Positions 26,371 through 34,295 are shown, counted from the first letter of the stretch. The stretch is 64,000 bases of DNA from Pseudovibrio sp. Ad37 (GCF_001623075.1 NZ_LMCF01000012.1:124001-188000), one strand, 5' to 3'. The notes: a model not told the origin generated them from the letters alone. Numbers and translations are program-made.

Positions 26371-26503
26371 CACCCACCGTCTTCCCGGACAAACGCAGTG
26401 CAGATCCGGGATCCAGAGCAACACGCTCAGGCATAAGCCACGGCACAAACACCTTGCTCCCCCCCACCATCCACATCCCTGTCAAAACTACCAGTTTGAC
26501 AGG
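26371..26503. repeat. Palindromic intergenic repeat, copy A1
   Basis: First of two diverged copies (with 26653-26785) sharing most positions over ~130 bases, beginning caccNtccgtcttcccgga. Each has a cccgga...tccggg hairpin (here 26384-26389/26405-26410), the core of the common alphaproteobacterial RIME/REP-like repeat. A second hairpin, ccctgtcaaa (26477-26486) with agtttgacaggg (26493-26504), closes this copy. Sequence 26241-26370 holds no gene. Confidence 0.65.
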
Positions 26504-26554
26504 GTAATAACCTCATCCCATTCTCATGCATGAAGCGCACAAGTCCTTTGTTAT

Positions 26555-26635
26555 GGGCGGGAGGGTGGTGAATAGAATACCCTTTCGAGGGGAATAAACT
26601 CGCCTGTCTGTTTGCAGGTTTCTAGCCTCCCGCCC
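26555..26635 (+). ncRNA. C4-type antisense RNA module, copy 1
   Basis: 81-nt element with the three-helix layout of phage P1/P7-type C4 antisense RNA: outer stem gggcgggagg (26555-26564) / cctcccgccc (26626-26635), inner hairpin ccct-ttcg-aggg (26580-26591) with a UUCG loop, and cctgt/gcagg (26603-26618). Base changes against copy 2 preserve pairing in every helix. Its gggtggtgaa segment can pair with the leader of the gene at 27059. It may be a duplicate without its own target, since no gene follows directly. Confidence 0.6.
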
Positions 26636-26652
26636 GCCAAAGGGTTCTCACG

Positions 26653-26785
26653 CCACCCTCCGTCTTCCCGGACAAGCGCAGCGTAGATCCGGGATCCAGA
26701 GCGACATGCTCAGGCATAAGCCACGACACAAACGCCTCGCTAACCCCGTCATCCACATCCTTGTAAAAACTGTCAGTTTGACAAC
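26653..26785. repeat. Palindromic intergenic repeat, copy A2
   Basis: Second copy of the repeat at 26371-26503. Hairpin cccgga (26667-26672) / tccggg (26688-26693). Together with the C4 modules this makes a duplicated A-B-A-B order, about 280-350 bases per unit, which argues for one segmental duplication. Confidence 0.65.
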
Positions 26786-26845
26786 CGTCGGTTTTCATTC
26801 CACATTCATCTGTGAGGCTTCGAAACCTCCTTTAGACAGCGGTAA

Positions 26846-26876
26846 CCGCTCCCGTTAACTAGCGGATTTTTTGTGC
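26846..26876 (+). terminator. Intrinsic terminator between the two C4-like modules
   Basis: ccgct (26846-26850) / agcgg (26861-26865) followed by atttttt. It would end + strand transcripts that start at or before copy 1, isolating copy 2. Just upstream, tttagacagcgg (26831-26842) resembles the target site at 27041-27048. Confidence 0.55.
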
Positions 26877-26907
26877 CTTTTTTCTAAGGGCGCAGACCCT
26901 TTGCTAT

Positions 26908-26990
26908 GAGCGGGAGGGCGGTGAATACAATACCTCTTTCGGGAGGGAATAAACTCGCCTGTCTGTCTACAGGTTTCGAACCTCCCGCTC
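26908..26990 (+). ncRNA. C4-type antisense RNA module, copy 2
   Basis: 83-nt element. Outer stem gagcgggagg (26908-26917) / cctcccgctc (26981-26990); compared with copy 1 one G-C pair has become A-T on both sides. Inner hairpin cctct-ttcg-ggagg (26933-26946), and cctgt/acagg (26958-26973) where copy 1 has a T-G wobble. The segment tctgtctacagg (26962-26973) is complementary at 11 of 12 positions to cctatagacaga (27037-27048) before the downstream gene's start. C4 RNAs are processed from the leader of the operon they repress. Confidence 0.7.
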
Positions 26991-27028
26991 GCCAGCGGGC
27001 CGTCGAAAGCCTTGTTGTCGCGCGGTTG

Positions 27029-27052
27029 TTCAACACCCTATAGACAGAGGGA
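27029..27052 (+). promoter_or_regulatory. Predicted C4 target site in the leader of the downstream small gene
   Basis: ttcaacaccct (27029-27039) is complementary to agggYggtgaa in the 5' arm of the C4-like modules, and cctatagacaga (27037-27048) to the loop of the third hairpin. The two target segments are adjacent and run into the ribosome site agaggga (27046-27052), the arrangement called a' and b' in phage P1/P7. Pairing would hide the ribosome site of the gene at 27059. Confidence 0.6.
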
Positions 27053-27058
27053 TTGAGA

Positions 27059-27331
27059 ATGACCGACTCCGCATGTGCGTGTGGCACCACAAATACTTTC
27101 CAAAATGAAATTGACGAAGTCATCGTTGCTGTCTCGGATTTGCAGAACCTCTCGTATATTCAGCATCTCGTGCTGACAGAGAGAATGCAGCACTCCAGCG
27201 AGCACGATGCCCTGTTCACTCTGCATCACGCCTTCCGCGATCGCCTCGAAGCGCTCAAGAAAAGCTGCGGAATGTTAGAGCGAGTCGCTCATCCGCAGCC
27301 AATAAACACAAAAACTCCGCTTCCTGATTAA
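27059..27331 (+). CDS. Small protein downstream of C4-like RNA, in the position of Icd
   Basis: 90 residues starting MTDSACACGTT; AGAGGGA 6 nt before the ATG. Mostly helical (QNEIDEVIVAVSDLQNL, ALFTLHHAFRDRLEALKK) with Cys residues at both ends. No family recognised. In P1/P7 and many cryptic prophages the gene after C4 encodes an inhibitor of cell division; position, not sequence, suggests a similar toxic role here. An in-frame TTG at 27053 is unlikely. Confidence 0.6.
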   Translation: MTDSACACGTTNTFQNEIDEVIVAVSDLQNLSYIQHLVLTERMQHSSEHDALFTLHHAFRDRLEALKKSCGMLERVAHPQPINTKTPLPD

Positions 27332-27411
27332 GCCGTGCAGCTCTTTGCTCGCTGGCACCCTCCCGAAAGCCCCATCGGTTTTCAATCAGGGAGATGCACA
27401 GGAGCAAAGAA

Positions 27412-27438
27412 AAAAGCCAGCCTCATAAAAAGGACTGG
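27412..27438 (-). terminator. Terminator-like hairpin reading leftward
   Basis: agccag (27412-27417) / ctggct (27433-27438); on the minus strand TTTTTTCTTTG follows. It could end a minus-strand transcript from the poorly defined region at 27440-27713, or act on opposing transcription into the small gene. Confidence 0.55.
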
Positions 27439-27713
27439 CTCACAAAATGGCTTGATCGTGCAGCGCGCTCCACGTGATCGGTACCCCTGACCACGCAGAG
27501 CTCGTTCAACAGCACTGTGATGGGTAAATGGCACGAACCCGTGCCACTTGCCTCCGGTACCAATGGCGAAACGCAAATACACCCCGCATCCTCGCCAAAT
27601 GGTGCCCTGCTGGTCTGCGGCAATACCACCCCGCCGCAGGCCAGCGCCTCCTTAAAAATACCAGTGCCACCCACACAACGTCCACTCCCTGAAAAATAAG
27701 GGGTAGTATGCAT
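27423..27713 (-). CDS. Doubtful ORF upstream of the HEPN-motif gene
   Basis: 96 codons from ATG 27713 (MHTTPYFSGSGRC...) to a stop that overlaps a minus-strand terminator. No family is recognised, composition is Gly/Cys/Val-rich, and frames on the opposite strand (27517-27699) are equally open. I list it because the terminator faces the right way; the whole 27332-27817 stretch otherwise has no supported gene. Confidence 0.2.
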   Translation of the reverse strand: MHTTPYFSGSGRCVGGTGIFKEALACGGVVLPQTSRAPFGEDAGCICVSPLVPEASGTGSCHLPITVLLNELCVVRGTDHVERAARSSHFVSQSFL

Positions 27714-27817
27714 CTCATCAAATCGATTTGCCGAAACTCGGTTGAGAAAATAAAGCTGAAGGCTGATTGAATGCAATCTATTCGATTGCTTATTTTCGAG
27801 CTTGTCGTGGGGAATTA

Positions 27818-29164
27818 ATGAAAAAACAGAAAATTAGATTGAATGAGGTCATCAATAAAATTCTAAGTGAGTTTGCTCTGATCAATCAGCAGCAAACCCA
27901 ACGCATTTGGAAGCGGCAAATTATGACTGATACTGGTCATATCGTCTTCGTCTCGCAAGCCATTTTGGACTACATTTATGATCTGGCCGTTCTTGAGACA
28001 GAAAATAAGAACGAAGCGCCCCCGTTTGTTGCAAATTTCAAAGACTTACAGAAGGCATGTTCAAATGCCGTTGCAACAGCGTTGTTGCAAACACAAGATG
28101 TTCAAAATTCAACTCGCAACAAGCTGTTCAGAAGAACCTATAAGAGCTTTTTAAAAGCGCATTTTGAGGGGCAAGGGAAGCGTGTTTTTGTTTTTGGTGT
28201 ACATTTCTTCTCCACACAAAGAGATTTTACGATTGAGCTTGGTGGGGTCAAGTTACAGCATAGAGAGCAGTGGCTGTGGGAGGCCAAAGAGCAAGGATAC
28301 CTATCATCAAAGCAAACGTCAGATATTGACCAGTTTTGGAACAACAAAAGTTCTATAAGTTCACTTAGCTTGGGAAAGGAAATCGCAAATGCAACGTGCG
28401 ATGCCGAATACATACTAAGTGTACCGATAGATGGTTTTGACAAGGTTGCAGGCTATGAGCGCGCATTATTTGCTGCCCGTATTTGCATTGCTCTATGGTG
28501 TCTTCTTTTGTCGGATCGCCCTGAGAAGTTTTTATCAGTGTGTAGTCTAACTAATGATCGCCCATCTCAATTTCGAACAAGAGCATTTCTTTCTCAAGAA
28601 AGTGAGTTTGCACGCGAAAAAGATGCAGGTTCAATAGGAATCGACAGTGATAACTGGATGCTTTTTTGTCAGCACAATCCTGAACTCATAAGTTTCGCCG
28701 CTTCACTTCTTAGGTTTATTGTTTCGTCAAAGCCAACGATTGCAAGAAATCGTTTGTTTCTAGCTTTTGCTCATTCCCTGATGTGGTTCTACAAGGGATG
28801 TAATGAAGAAATTTCTCCAATAGCAGTTAGTAATCTTGGAGCCTGTTTAGATGCGATTGGGGAGCAAAATGGACGGAAAGGTATTGGGGCGAGAGCTGAA
28901 GGTGTTTTTGGTCAAAATCTTGATGCACCTTTCTTGAACTACGGGTTCTCTTTCCAAGAGTTAATTGATGCAATCTACCATTCTGGTAGAAATGCGACTT
29001 TTCATGGAAGCAATCGAATGTTGTTTAAAGATTGGTCCTTAGAAAAAAATCGAGCTATTGCATTTTGCTTTGAGCTATTGAGGAAGGCCATATCATTAGC
29101 CGCACATGATATCGAGATAGATTGCACCTCTAAGCTGATAATGAAGAAAAACAGGCTTCTGTGA
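27818..29164 (+). CDS. Large hypothetical protein with C-terminal HEPN (Apea-like) motif
   Basis: 448 residues, no signal peptide or membrane helix. The last ~75 residues read ELIDAIYHSGRNATFHGSN (R391-x4-H396) followed by a helix NRAIAFCFELLRKAISLA, which fits the Rx4-6H catalytic motif of HEPN RNases and Apea-like abortive-infection/RloC/LsoA-type domains. The N-terminal 370 residues are not recognised. Codon use is noticeably AT-richer than neighbours, a sign of transfer. The GGGGA site fixes the ATG at 27818 rather than 27767. A defence or toxin role is inferred. Confidence 0.65.
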   Translation: MKKQKIRLNEVINKILSEFALINQQQTQRIWKRQIMTDTGHIVFVSQAILDYIYDLAVLETENKNEAPPFVANFKDLQKACSNAVATALLQTQDVQNSTRNKLFRRTYKSFLKAHFEGQGKRVFVFGVHFFSTQRDFTIELGGVKLQHREQWLWEAKEQGYLSSKQTSDIDQFWNNKSSISSLSLGKEIANATCDAEYILSVPIDGFDKVAGYERALFAARICIALWCLLLSDRPEKFLSVCSLTNDRPSQFRTRAFLSQESEFAREKDAGSIGIDSDNWMLFCQHNPELISFAASLLRFIVSSKPTIARNRLFLAFAHSLMWFYKGCNEEISPIAVSNLGACLDAIGEQNGRKGIGARAEGVFGQNLDAPFLNYGFSFQELIDAIYHSGRNATFHGSNRMLFKDWSLEKNRAIAFCFELLRKAISLAAHDIEIDCTSKLIMKKNRLL

Positions 29165-29175
29165 AATGTGTATAC

Positions 29176-29694
29176 TCACCCCAAATCAAACCGCTTACAA
29201 ATCCGGTCTACAGGTGTCCCGTCAGCCAGCGGAACTGCCTCCAGCAGTTTGTAGTCTTTGAAGCCGCGGGAGGTGTAGTAGGCGAGGCCGCCGGTGTTGT
29301 CGGCGCGGATGGTGGCGTTGATGGTGGTGAGGCCTTTGCCTTCCAGATTGGCAAGTGTTGCTTTGAACAGCGCACTGCCGATGCCGCTCTTGTGCAGACC
29401 CGGTTTCACAAAGGTGCCGATATCAACCCAGTCAGCGGGGATATCTCCGTAATGGCTGGCGATCTGAAAGCCAAGCGGCTCGCCGCTCTCACGGTCAATC
29501 GCGCAAACAGTGCTCTCCAGAATATCCGCTTCAAGAAACCACTCGATGAACTCACCTTTGTTCAACGGCTTCTCAAGCGCAGTTGTCCCCCCGGCCTCAA
29601 TAATCCGGTTGAGCAGGGCGAGCAGTTCATCCACATCGTTGCGCTGGGTTTTGCGGATGAAAAACTGGGTTGGTTTGGCGGAAGACGTGTCCAT
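29176..29694 (-). CDS. GNAT-family N-acetyltransferase
   Basis: 172 residues. The acetyl-CoA loop region is DIGTFVKPGLHKSGIGSALF (Q/R-x-x-G-x-G/A variant HKSGIGSAL), followed by NATIRADNTGGLAYYTSRGF and YKLLEAVPLADG. This is the layout of phosphinothricin/amine acetyltransferases; the substrate is unknown. Convergent with the HEPN gene, 11 bases apart, marking the right edge of the island. Confidence 0.8.
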   Translation of the reverse strand: MDTSSAKPTQFFIRKTQRNDVDELLALLNRIIEAGGTTALEKPLNKGEFIEWFLEADILESTVCAIDRESGEPLGFQIASHYGDIPADWVDIGTFVKPGLHKSGIGSALFKATLANLEGKGLTTINATIRADNTGGLAYYTSRGFKDYKLLEAVPLADGTPVDRICKRFDLG

Positions 29695-29763
29695 TTTTAA
29701 AAATCCTGTTCAACGCAATAAATACGCAAATCTTTCAAATCAACGCACATAGCAACGCAAACG

Positions 29764-29790
29764 ACTTATGCGGCGGAAATACACGCATAA
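29764..29790. other. Hairpin after recR
   Basis: cttatgcg (29764-29771) / cgcataag (29783-29790), 8-bp perfect stem, 20 bases past the recR stop. No T tract. The adjacent 29711-29760 has four ACGCA-type hexamers (see findings). Confidence 0.4.
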
Positions 29791-29809
29791 GCACAGAGCA
29801 AGAAACCTG

Positions 29810-30421
29810 CTAAAACTTTGTTCTTGCTCGCAAAGCCTGCGCCAGCGTGCCCTCGTCAAGGTAGTCCAATTCCCCACCAACCGGCACGCCATGGGCAAGA
29901 CGGGTCACTTTCACATTCTCAAATCGCGCAAGCTGGTCCGTAATGAAATGCGCAGTGGTCTGCCCTTCAACGGTCGCATTAACAGCGAGGATAACTTCGC
30001 TCACCACACCGCCTTCAATCCGCTCAACCAGCTTGGAAATGTTGAGGTCATCCGGCCCAATCCCGTCCAGCGGAGACAGGGTGCCGCCGAGGACATGATA
30101 ATGCGCGCTCACAGCGGATGCCCGCTCCAGCGCCCAAAGGTCAGAGACGTCCTCAACCACCACAATGGTTGCTCCATCCCGGCGCGGATCAGAACAAATT
30201 GTGCAAGGATCACTGGTGTCGACGGTGCCACACTCAGAGCAGATGCCGACCTGATCAACTGCCACGCCCATGGCTTCAGCCAGCGGGATAAGCAGTTGAT
30301 CTTTCTTCTGAACCAGATGCAAAGCAGCACGTCTGGCCGAGCGCGGGCCGAGGCCGGGCAGCTTGGACAGCAGCTGTATCAGGCGTTCAATTTCGGGACC
30401 AGCAACCCTGCGTGTACTCAT
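29810..30421 (-). CDS. recR: Recombination mediator protein RecR
   Basis: RecFOR-pathway DNA clamp, 203 residues. N-terminal HhH region [20 protein letters not shown], Cys4 zinc finger [18 protein letters not shown], Toprim domain [15 protein letters not shown] and [16 protein letters not shown], and the terminal [20 protein letters not shown]-like block (here [20 protein letters not shown]). Third gene of the conserved dnaX-ybaB-recR cluster. Confidence 0.96.
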   Translation of the reverse strand: MSTRRVAGPEIERLIQLLSKLPGLGPRSARRAALHLVQKKDQLLIPLAEAMGVAVDQVGICSECGTVDTSDPCTICSDPRRDGATIVVVEDVSDLWALERASAVSAHYHVLGGTLSPLDGIGPDDLNISKLVERIEGGVVSEVILAVNATVEGQTTAHFITDQLARFENVKVTRLAHGVPVGGELDYLDEGTLAQALRARTKF

Positions 30422-30495
30422 CTAAAATCTATGCTCTCTGCGAGAAAGAAAAGGCACCCGCAAAGCAGTTTTGCGAGACAATGCCAGATAAACTA

Positions 30496-30517
30496 TGCCC
30501 GCCTGAAGAGGCGGGCA
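30496..30517. other. Perfect hairpin between ybaB and recR
   Basis: tgcccgcct (30496-30504), loop gaag, aggcgggca (30509-30517). It stands in the 177-base ybaB-recR gap. Without a T tract on the minus strand it more likely stabilises or attenuates the polycistronic mRNA than terminates it. Confidence 0.5.
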
Positions 30518-30598
30518 AGAGGGAATAAATCCGTTTCAGGCCTACCGCCAAATCTGCGCAGGGCCGCGGTGATTTGGCAACAGATAGCCTTGAAGATA

Positions 30599-30925
30599 TT
30601 AAGAGCCGAACGGGAGTTTCATGCCAGCTGGCAGACCCATGCCGGACATCATGTCCTGCGTACGCTCCTGCACCAAAGCCTCACCTTTTCCCTTAGCATC
30701 GTTATGCGCAGCGAGGATAAGATCTTCCAGGATCTCAACTTCATCCGCATTGATGAGAGAAGGATCAATCTTCAAACCAGTCATCTCACCTTTACCATTC
30801 AACGTAACGGTGACCATGCCTGCGCCTGAGGTTCCCTCAACGGAAAGGTCGTTTACAGTCTCCTGAAGCTCGCCCATTTTTTCCTGCATCTGCTTGGCTT
30901 GCTTCATCATTTTAAGAAAGTCCAT
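30599..30925 (-). CDS. YbaB/EbfC family nucleoid-associated protein
   Basis: Small DNA-binding protein of 108 residues. MDFLKMMKQAKQMQEKMGELQ opens the coiled helix; the central GAGMVTVTLNGKGEMTGLKIDPSL and ILEDLILAAHNDAKGKGE are conserved; a Met-Pro-rich tail ends the protein. AAGGAG precedes the ATG. Lies 80 bases downstream of dnaX in the universal dnaX-ybaB-recR order. Confidence 0.94.
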   Translation of the reverse strand: MDFLKMMKQAKQMQEKMGELQETVNDLSVEGTSGAGMVTVTLNGKGEMTGLKIDPSLINADEVEILEDLILAAHNDAKGKGEALVQERTQDMMSGMGLPAGMKLPFGS

Positions 30926-31005
30926 CGACTCGCTCCTTAAACGTCTCTTGAGCGCACATCAGCGCTCTATCAATTCGGTTCATAAGGTTTCATAGCACAG
31001 AAACC

Positions 31006-32874
31006 TTAGAAATCTTGGGTGAAATCCATAGAGTCCATGTCTTCTATGTCGACAGACTCGGACGCCGCTTCAAGGGGGAGATCTTCCTCCTGCTTCAAAA
31101 TGCGCACGTCAACAACCTTAGCTCCGGGAAAGGCAGAAATAAGTTTCACCACTTCCGGATCAGAATGTGCATCCGAAACCAACTGTCTTTGGTTAGCTTC
31201 TTTTTCCTCATGCAAAGTCGGTCGGCCTTGGTCACGGCTAACCGCAACAATCCAGCGGCGACCCGTCCATTCCGTCAGTTTTCGGCCCAGCTCTCCAGCC
31301 GCATCAGCTGTCGCAATCTCAGTCGGCTGCACTTCAATGCGTCCCGGCTGGAAGTTGACAAGACGCAGCGCGCGCTCAACTGAAACCTTGACTGGAATGT
31401 CCTTCATGCGGGCTGCAAGTTGAGCAACCTCGGCCCATGAGCGGATCGCGATCTTCTCTTTCGCTTCCTCAGCCTGCCTCATCTGAGGGGCTGATTGCGG
31501 TGCAGCGCCAATAGCTTGCGTCATCGGCTGGCCACCAGCTACAGCACGTAACTGAGGTGCTGAGCCGCCACCGGATGGAACAGCGCTAGCACTTGATCCA
31601 CCGCCGCCCTGTCGCGCGTTGCCCGCAGGCGCATTACCACCAGCCGGGGAGAACTTGCCAGACTTCAGCAGCTTCAGCGCCTCTTCCGGGTCAGGAAGAT
31701 CAGAGGCGTAGCACAAGCGCACCAGAACCATGTCAGCCGCAGCCAATGGTTTAGGGGCGTTCTGCACTTCATTAATTCCCTTCAGCAATATCTGCCATGT
31801 CCGGGAAAGAACACGCATGGAAAGCTTGTCAGCAAAGTCCCGCCCACGCTGCCGTTCACTCTCAGTCACAGAGTTCTCTTCACCCGCCTTCGGCACTGCT
31901 TTCAGCCGAGTCACCAAATGGGTAAAGTCTGCAAGGTCAGAGAGGACAACTGCCGGATCGGCACCCACATCGTATTGGGCTTTGAGCTCATCAAGAGCGC
32001 TGGCAATGTCGCCGCGCATCACGTGCTCAAACAAATCTATCACCCGGCTGCGGTCAGCAAGGCCTAGCATCTGGCGCACTTCATTGGCTTCAATGCGGCC
32101 CGCACCATGCGCAATGGCTTGATCCAGAAGGGATAAACTGTCTCGGGCAGAACCTTCACCAGCGCGCGCAATGAGGGCCAACGCCTCATCAGAAATTTCT
32201 ATGCCCTCTTTGCCGGAGATCTCGCGCAGCAGGGACACAAGCGTAGAGCTCTCAATCCGGCGCAGGTCAAACCGTTGACAACGAGAGAGGACAGTCACAG
32301 GAACCTTGCGGATTTCTGTGGTCGCAAAAATGAATTTCACATGCTCCGGCGGCTCTTCCAGCGTCTTCAATAACCCGTTGAACGCCGACTTGGAGAGCAT
32401 ATGCACCTCATCGATGATGTACACTTTGTAGCGCGCACTCGCTGGACGGTACCGTGCTGCTTCGGTAATTTCGCGAATATCATCAATACCAGTATGAGAC
32501 GCAGCATCCATCTCGATCACATCGACATGACGCCCTTCCATGATCGCCTGGCAATGAGTGCCGATTTTGTCTAAGTGTATGGTTGGTTTATCGATTTCAC
32601 CCGGAATGTCGTAGTTCAAGCCGCGAGCAAGGATACGTGCCGTTGTTGTTTTACCAACACCGCGAACCCCGGTTAGCATCCACGCTTGAGCGATACGGCC
32701 AGTCTCAAATGCATTCTGCAGAGTCTGAACCATCGGCTCCTGACCATAAAGGTCATCGAACGTACTAGGTCGGTATTTCCGGGCGAGAACGCGATATGCA
32801 CCATCGCTGCTGGAAGAATTATCTTCTGCGCCTGTTGTTGTCTGGTGCTCGTCTTGAAGGTCTATTCCGTCCAT
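31006..32874 (-). CDS. dnaX: DNA polymerase III subunit tau/gamma
   Basis: Clamp-loader ATPase, 622 residues. YRVLARKYRPSTFDDLYGQ opens domain I; Walker A GVRGVGKTTTARIL; sensor/Walker B IIDEVHMLSKSAFNGLLK; arginine finger region SRCQRFDLRR. The usual four-cysteine zinc module is degenerate (GEIDKPTIHLDKIGTHCQAI has one Cys), as in other alphaproteobacteria. A Gly/Ala/Ser-rich linker (residues ~380-430) precedes the tau domain that contacts Pol III alpha. The frame extends to an ATG at 32928 with no ribosome site; 32874 (MDGIDLQDE) has a GAGGATTTGGG upstream and is preferred. Confidence 0.93.
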   Translation of the reverse strand: MDGIDLQDEHQTTTGAEDNSSSSDGAYRVLARKYRPSTFDDLYGQEPMVQTLQNAFETGRIAQAWMLTGVRGVGKTTTARILARGLNYDIPGEIDKPTIHLDKIGTHCQAIMEGRHVDVIEMDAASHTGIDDIREITEAARYRPASARYKVYIIDEVHMLSKSAFNGLLKTLEEPPEHVKFIFATTEIRKVPVTVLSRCQRFDLRRIESSTLVSLLREISGKEGIEISDEALALIARAGEGSARDSLSLLDQAIAHGAGRIEANEVRQMLGLADRSRVIDLFEHVMRGDIASALDELKAQYDVGADPAVVLSDLADFTHLVTRLKAVPKAGEENSVTESERQRGRDFADKLSMRVLSRTWQILLKGINEVQNAPKPLAAADMVLVRLCYASDLPDPEEALKLLKSGKFSPAGGNAPAGNARQGGGGSSASAVPSGGGSAPQLRAVAGGQPMTQAIGAAPQSAPQMRQAEEAKEKIAIRSWAEVAQLAARMKDIPVKVSVERALRLVNFQPGRIEVQPTEIATADAAGELGRKLTEWTGRRWIVAVSRDQGRPTLHEEKEANQRQLVSDAHSDPEVVKLISAFPGAKVVDVRILKQEEDLPLEAASESVDIEDMDSMDFTQDF

Positions 32875-32976
32875 ATCGCCCAAATCCTCAGCCACTTCAA
32901 AGGCAAGGTAAAACTTACTCCCGGCCATTCAAGACGAAGACCGGCCGCTTGTCGAGTATGGGCGCGGGGAAAATTA

Positions 32977-33080
32977 GGTGGGAGGCTGGCACGATGACCC
33001 GTGCCATGGACTCGTTAGGGCTGCTTCCTTCCGGATCTGACCCGGTTGGCGAGTGGCTCGTCCACCACCAACCTCCCGAT
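32977..33080 (+). ncRNA. ffs: Signal recognition particle 4.5S RNA
   Basis: The apical SRP core is unmistakable: gggctgcttccttccggatc (33018-33037) and tgacccggttggcgagtgg (33038-33056), giving the GGAx-type tetraloop and the asymmetric internal loops bound by Ffh. The ends ggtgggaggctgg (32977-32989) and ccaccaccaacctcccg (33062-33078) close the rod. Ends are approximate. Divergent from dnaX, a common pairing. Confidence 0.93.
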
Positions 33081-33268
33081 CGTGTATATGGTCGCTTTAC
33101 CTGTATTTTGCAAGCCTTCATTGATGTTTACCGCTTGCTACTGTGGACGAGACTGTGAATCTTCAGAGAGTTCTGCCAAATCCGAATTCAGAAAATGTCG
33201 TCACAACATTGCATTTCAGTGCTATCTCGGGTTCACTTTACATAAGTTTATAATTTAAGGAATTCGAA

Positions 33269-34234
33269 ATGCTGGCCGAAACAGCCGAGGTGTATGATGC
33301 CTCTGCAGCTCTTTGTTATTCTGCCAACTCGCTTAATCGCTGTGGTGAAAAACGTAAAGATACTGAATGGGTTAACTCGCTAAAGACGAGCCCGGATGCC
33401 CGCTTTTTAATTCAGGCAAACGACGCTTTCATCTTCAATAAAGAGGTCATGACTGAGCCTTTCGTTCATTCCGTTGAGATGCTCAAAACTCTGAACATCA
33501 CTGATCGGACGACCATCTTTCTTGGCATTGACGAGACTGACGGAGACCGCCCATACTTTGGCGCGCGTTACACAGTGGATGCTGAAACGCTTGATGAGGA
33601 ACTGGAAAAACTCGGAGCATTCGCGGCATACGGACTGCGCGGAATAGCGATAAAACGAGCAGCCAGCCAGAGAGTGCTTGGAATGATGGCACAGGCCGCA
33701 TCGTTAGGCCGGTGGCATTCCACCCATAAGATGTGTTCTCAATGCGGTCAGCCAACGAAACTCGCCGAATCTGGTTATCGCCAGGATTGTCCGTCCTGCT
33801 CAGCGCAGCATTTCCCAAGAACGGATCCCGCGGTGATAATGTTGATCACCCATGGGGACAAATGCCTGATGGGACGTCCTTACCATCTGATGGAAAATGT
33901 CTACACCACACTCGCTGGGTTTGTGGAGCCGGGCGAAACCTTTGAAGACGCCGTCCGCCGAGAAGTTTTTGAAGAGGCAGGCGTAAAAGTCGGCAAAGTG
34001 GAATACGTCGCCAGCCAACCATGGCCGTTCCCGTCAAACATTATGATCGGGTTCCACGGCGAGGCGCTGACGACTGACCTGAATATCGACTATGAAGAAA
34101 TGGAGGATTGTCAGTGGTTTTCCAAAGAGGAGACACTGAAGATGCTCCAAGGCGAAGCAGAGTCAGGATTAATTTGTCCCCCTGACATCTCTATCGCGCA
34201 TCATTTGATCAAGAAATATATCGAGGAAAAATGA
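33269..34234 (+). CDS. nudC: NAD(H) pyrophosphatase / RNA deNADding enzyme
   Basis: Hydrolyses NADH and NAD-capped RNA to NMN and AMP/5'-phosphate RNA. The 321-residue protein has a Cys4 zinc ribbon (CSQCGQ...CPSC), the Nudix box GFVEPGETFEDAVRREVFEEAG, cited here as G-x5-E-x7-R-E-x2-E-E-x-G from residue ~216, and the NADH-specific SQPWPFPSN. GAATTCGAAATG start region lacks a strong ribosome site. Frame and length match the family. Confidence 0.93.
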   Translation: MLAETAEVYDASAALCYSANSLNRCGEKRKDTEWVNSLKTSPDARFLIQANDAFIFNKEVMTEPFVHSVEMLKTLNITDRTTIFLGIDETDGDRPYFGARYTVDAETLDEELEKLGAFAAYGLRGIAIKRAASQRVLGMMAQAASLGRWHSTHKMCSQCGQPTKLAESGYRQDCPSCSAQHFPRTDPAVIMLITHGDKCLMGRPYHLMENVYTTLAGFVEPGETFEDAVRREVFEEAGVKVGKVEYVASQPWPFPSNIMIGFHGEALTTDLNIDYEEMEDCQWFSKEETLKMLQGEAESGLICPPDISIAHHLIKKYIEEK

Positions 34235-34295
34235 CCCATGGATGAGTAGAGCCAGTGGTTATTTAACAGGTGCCTGATGGCACCGGGGAGGTGCC

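Noticed and set aside
26241-27060. CRISPR array in the repeat-rich region
   Set aside because: Only two copies of each unit, 130 and 80 bases long, with no regular short repeats or spacers and no cas genes.
26884-27123. Minus-strand ORF containing RAGGSKPVDRQASLFPP
   Set aside because: This peptide is the antisense translation of the C4-like module. Similar spurious ORFs recur in databases because the RNA is conserved; covariation at the DNA level explains the sequence better than coding.
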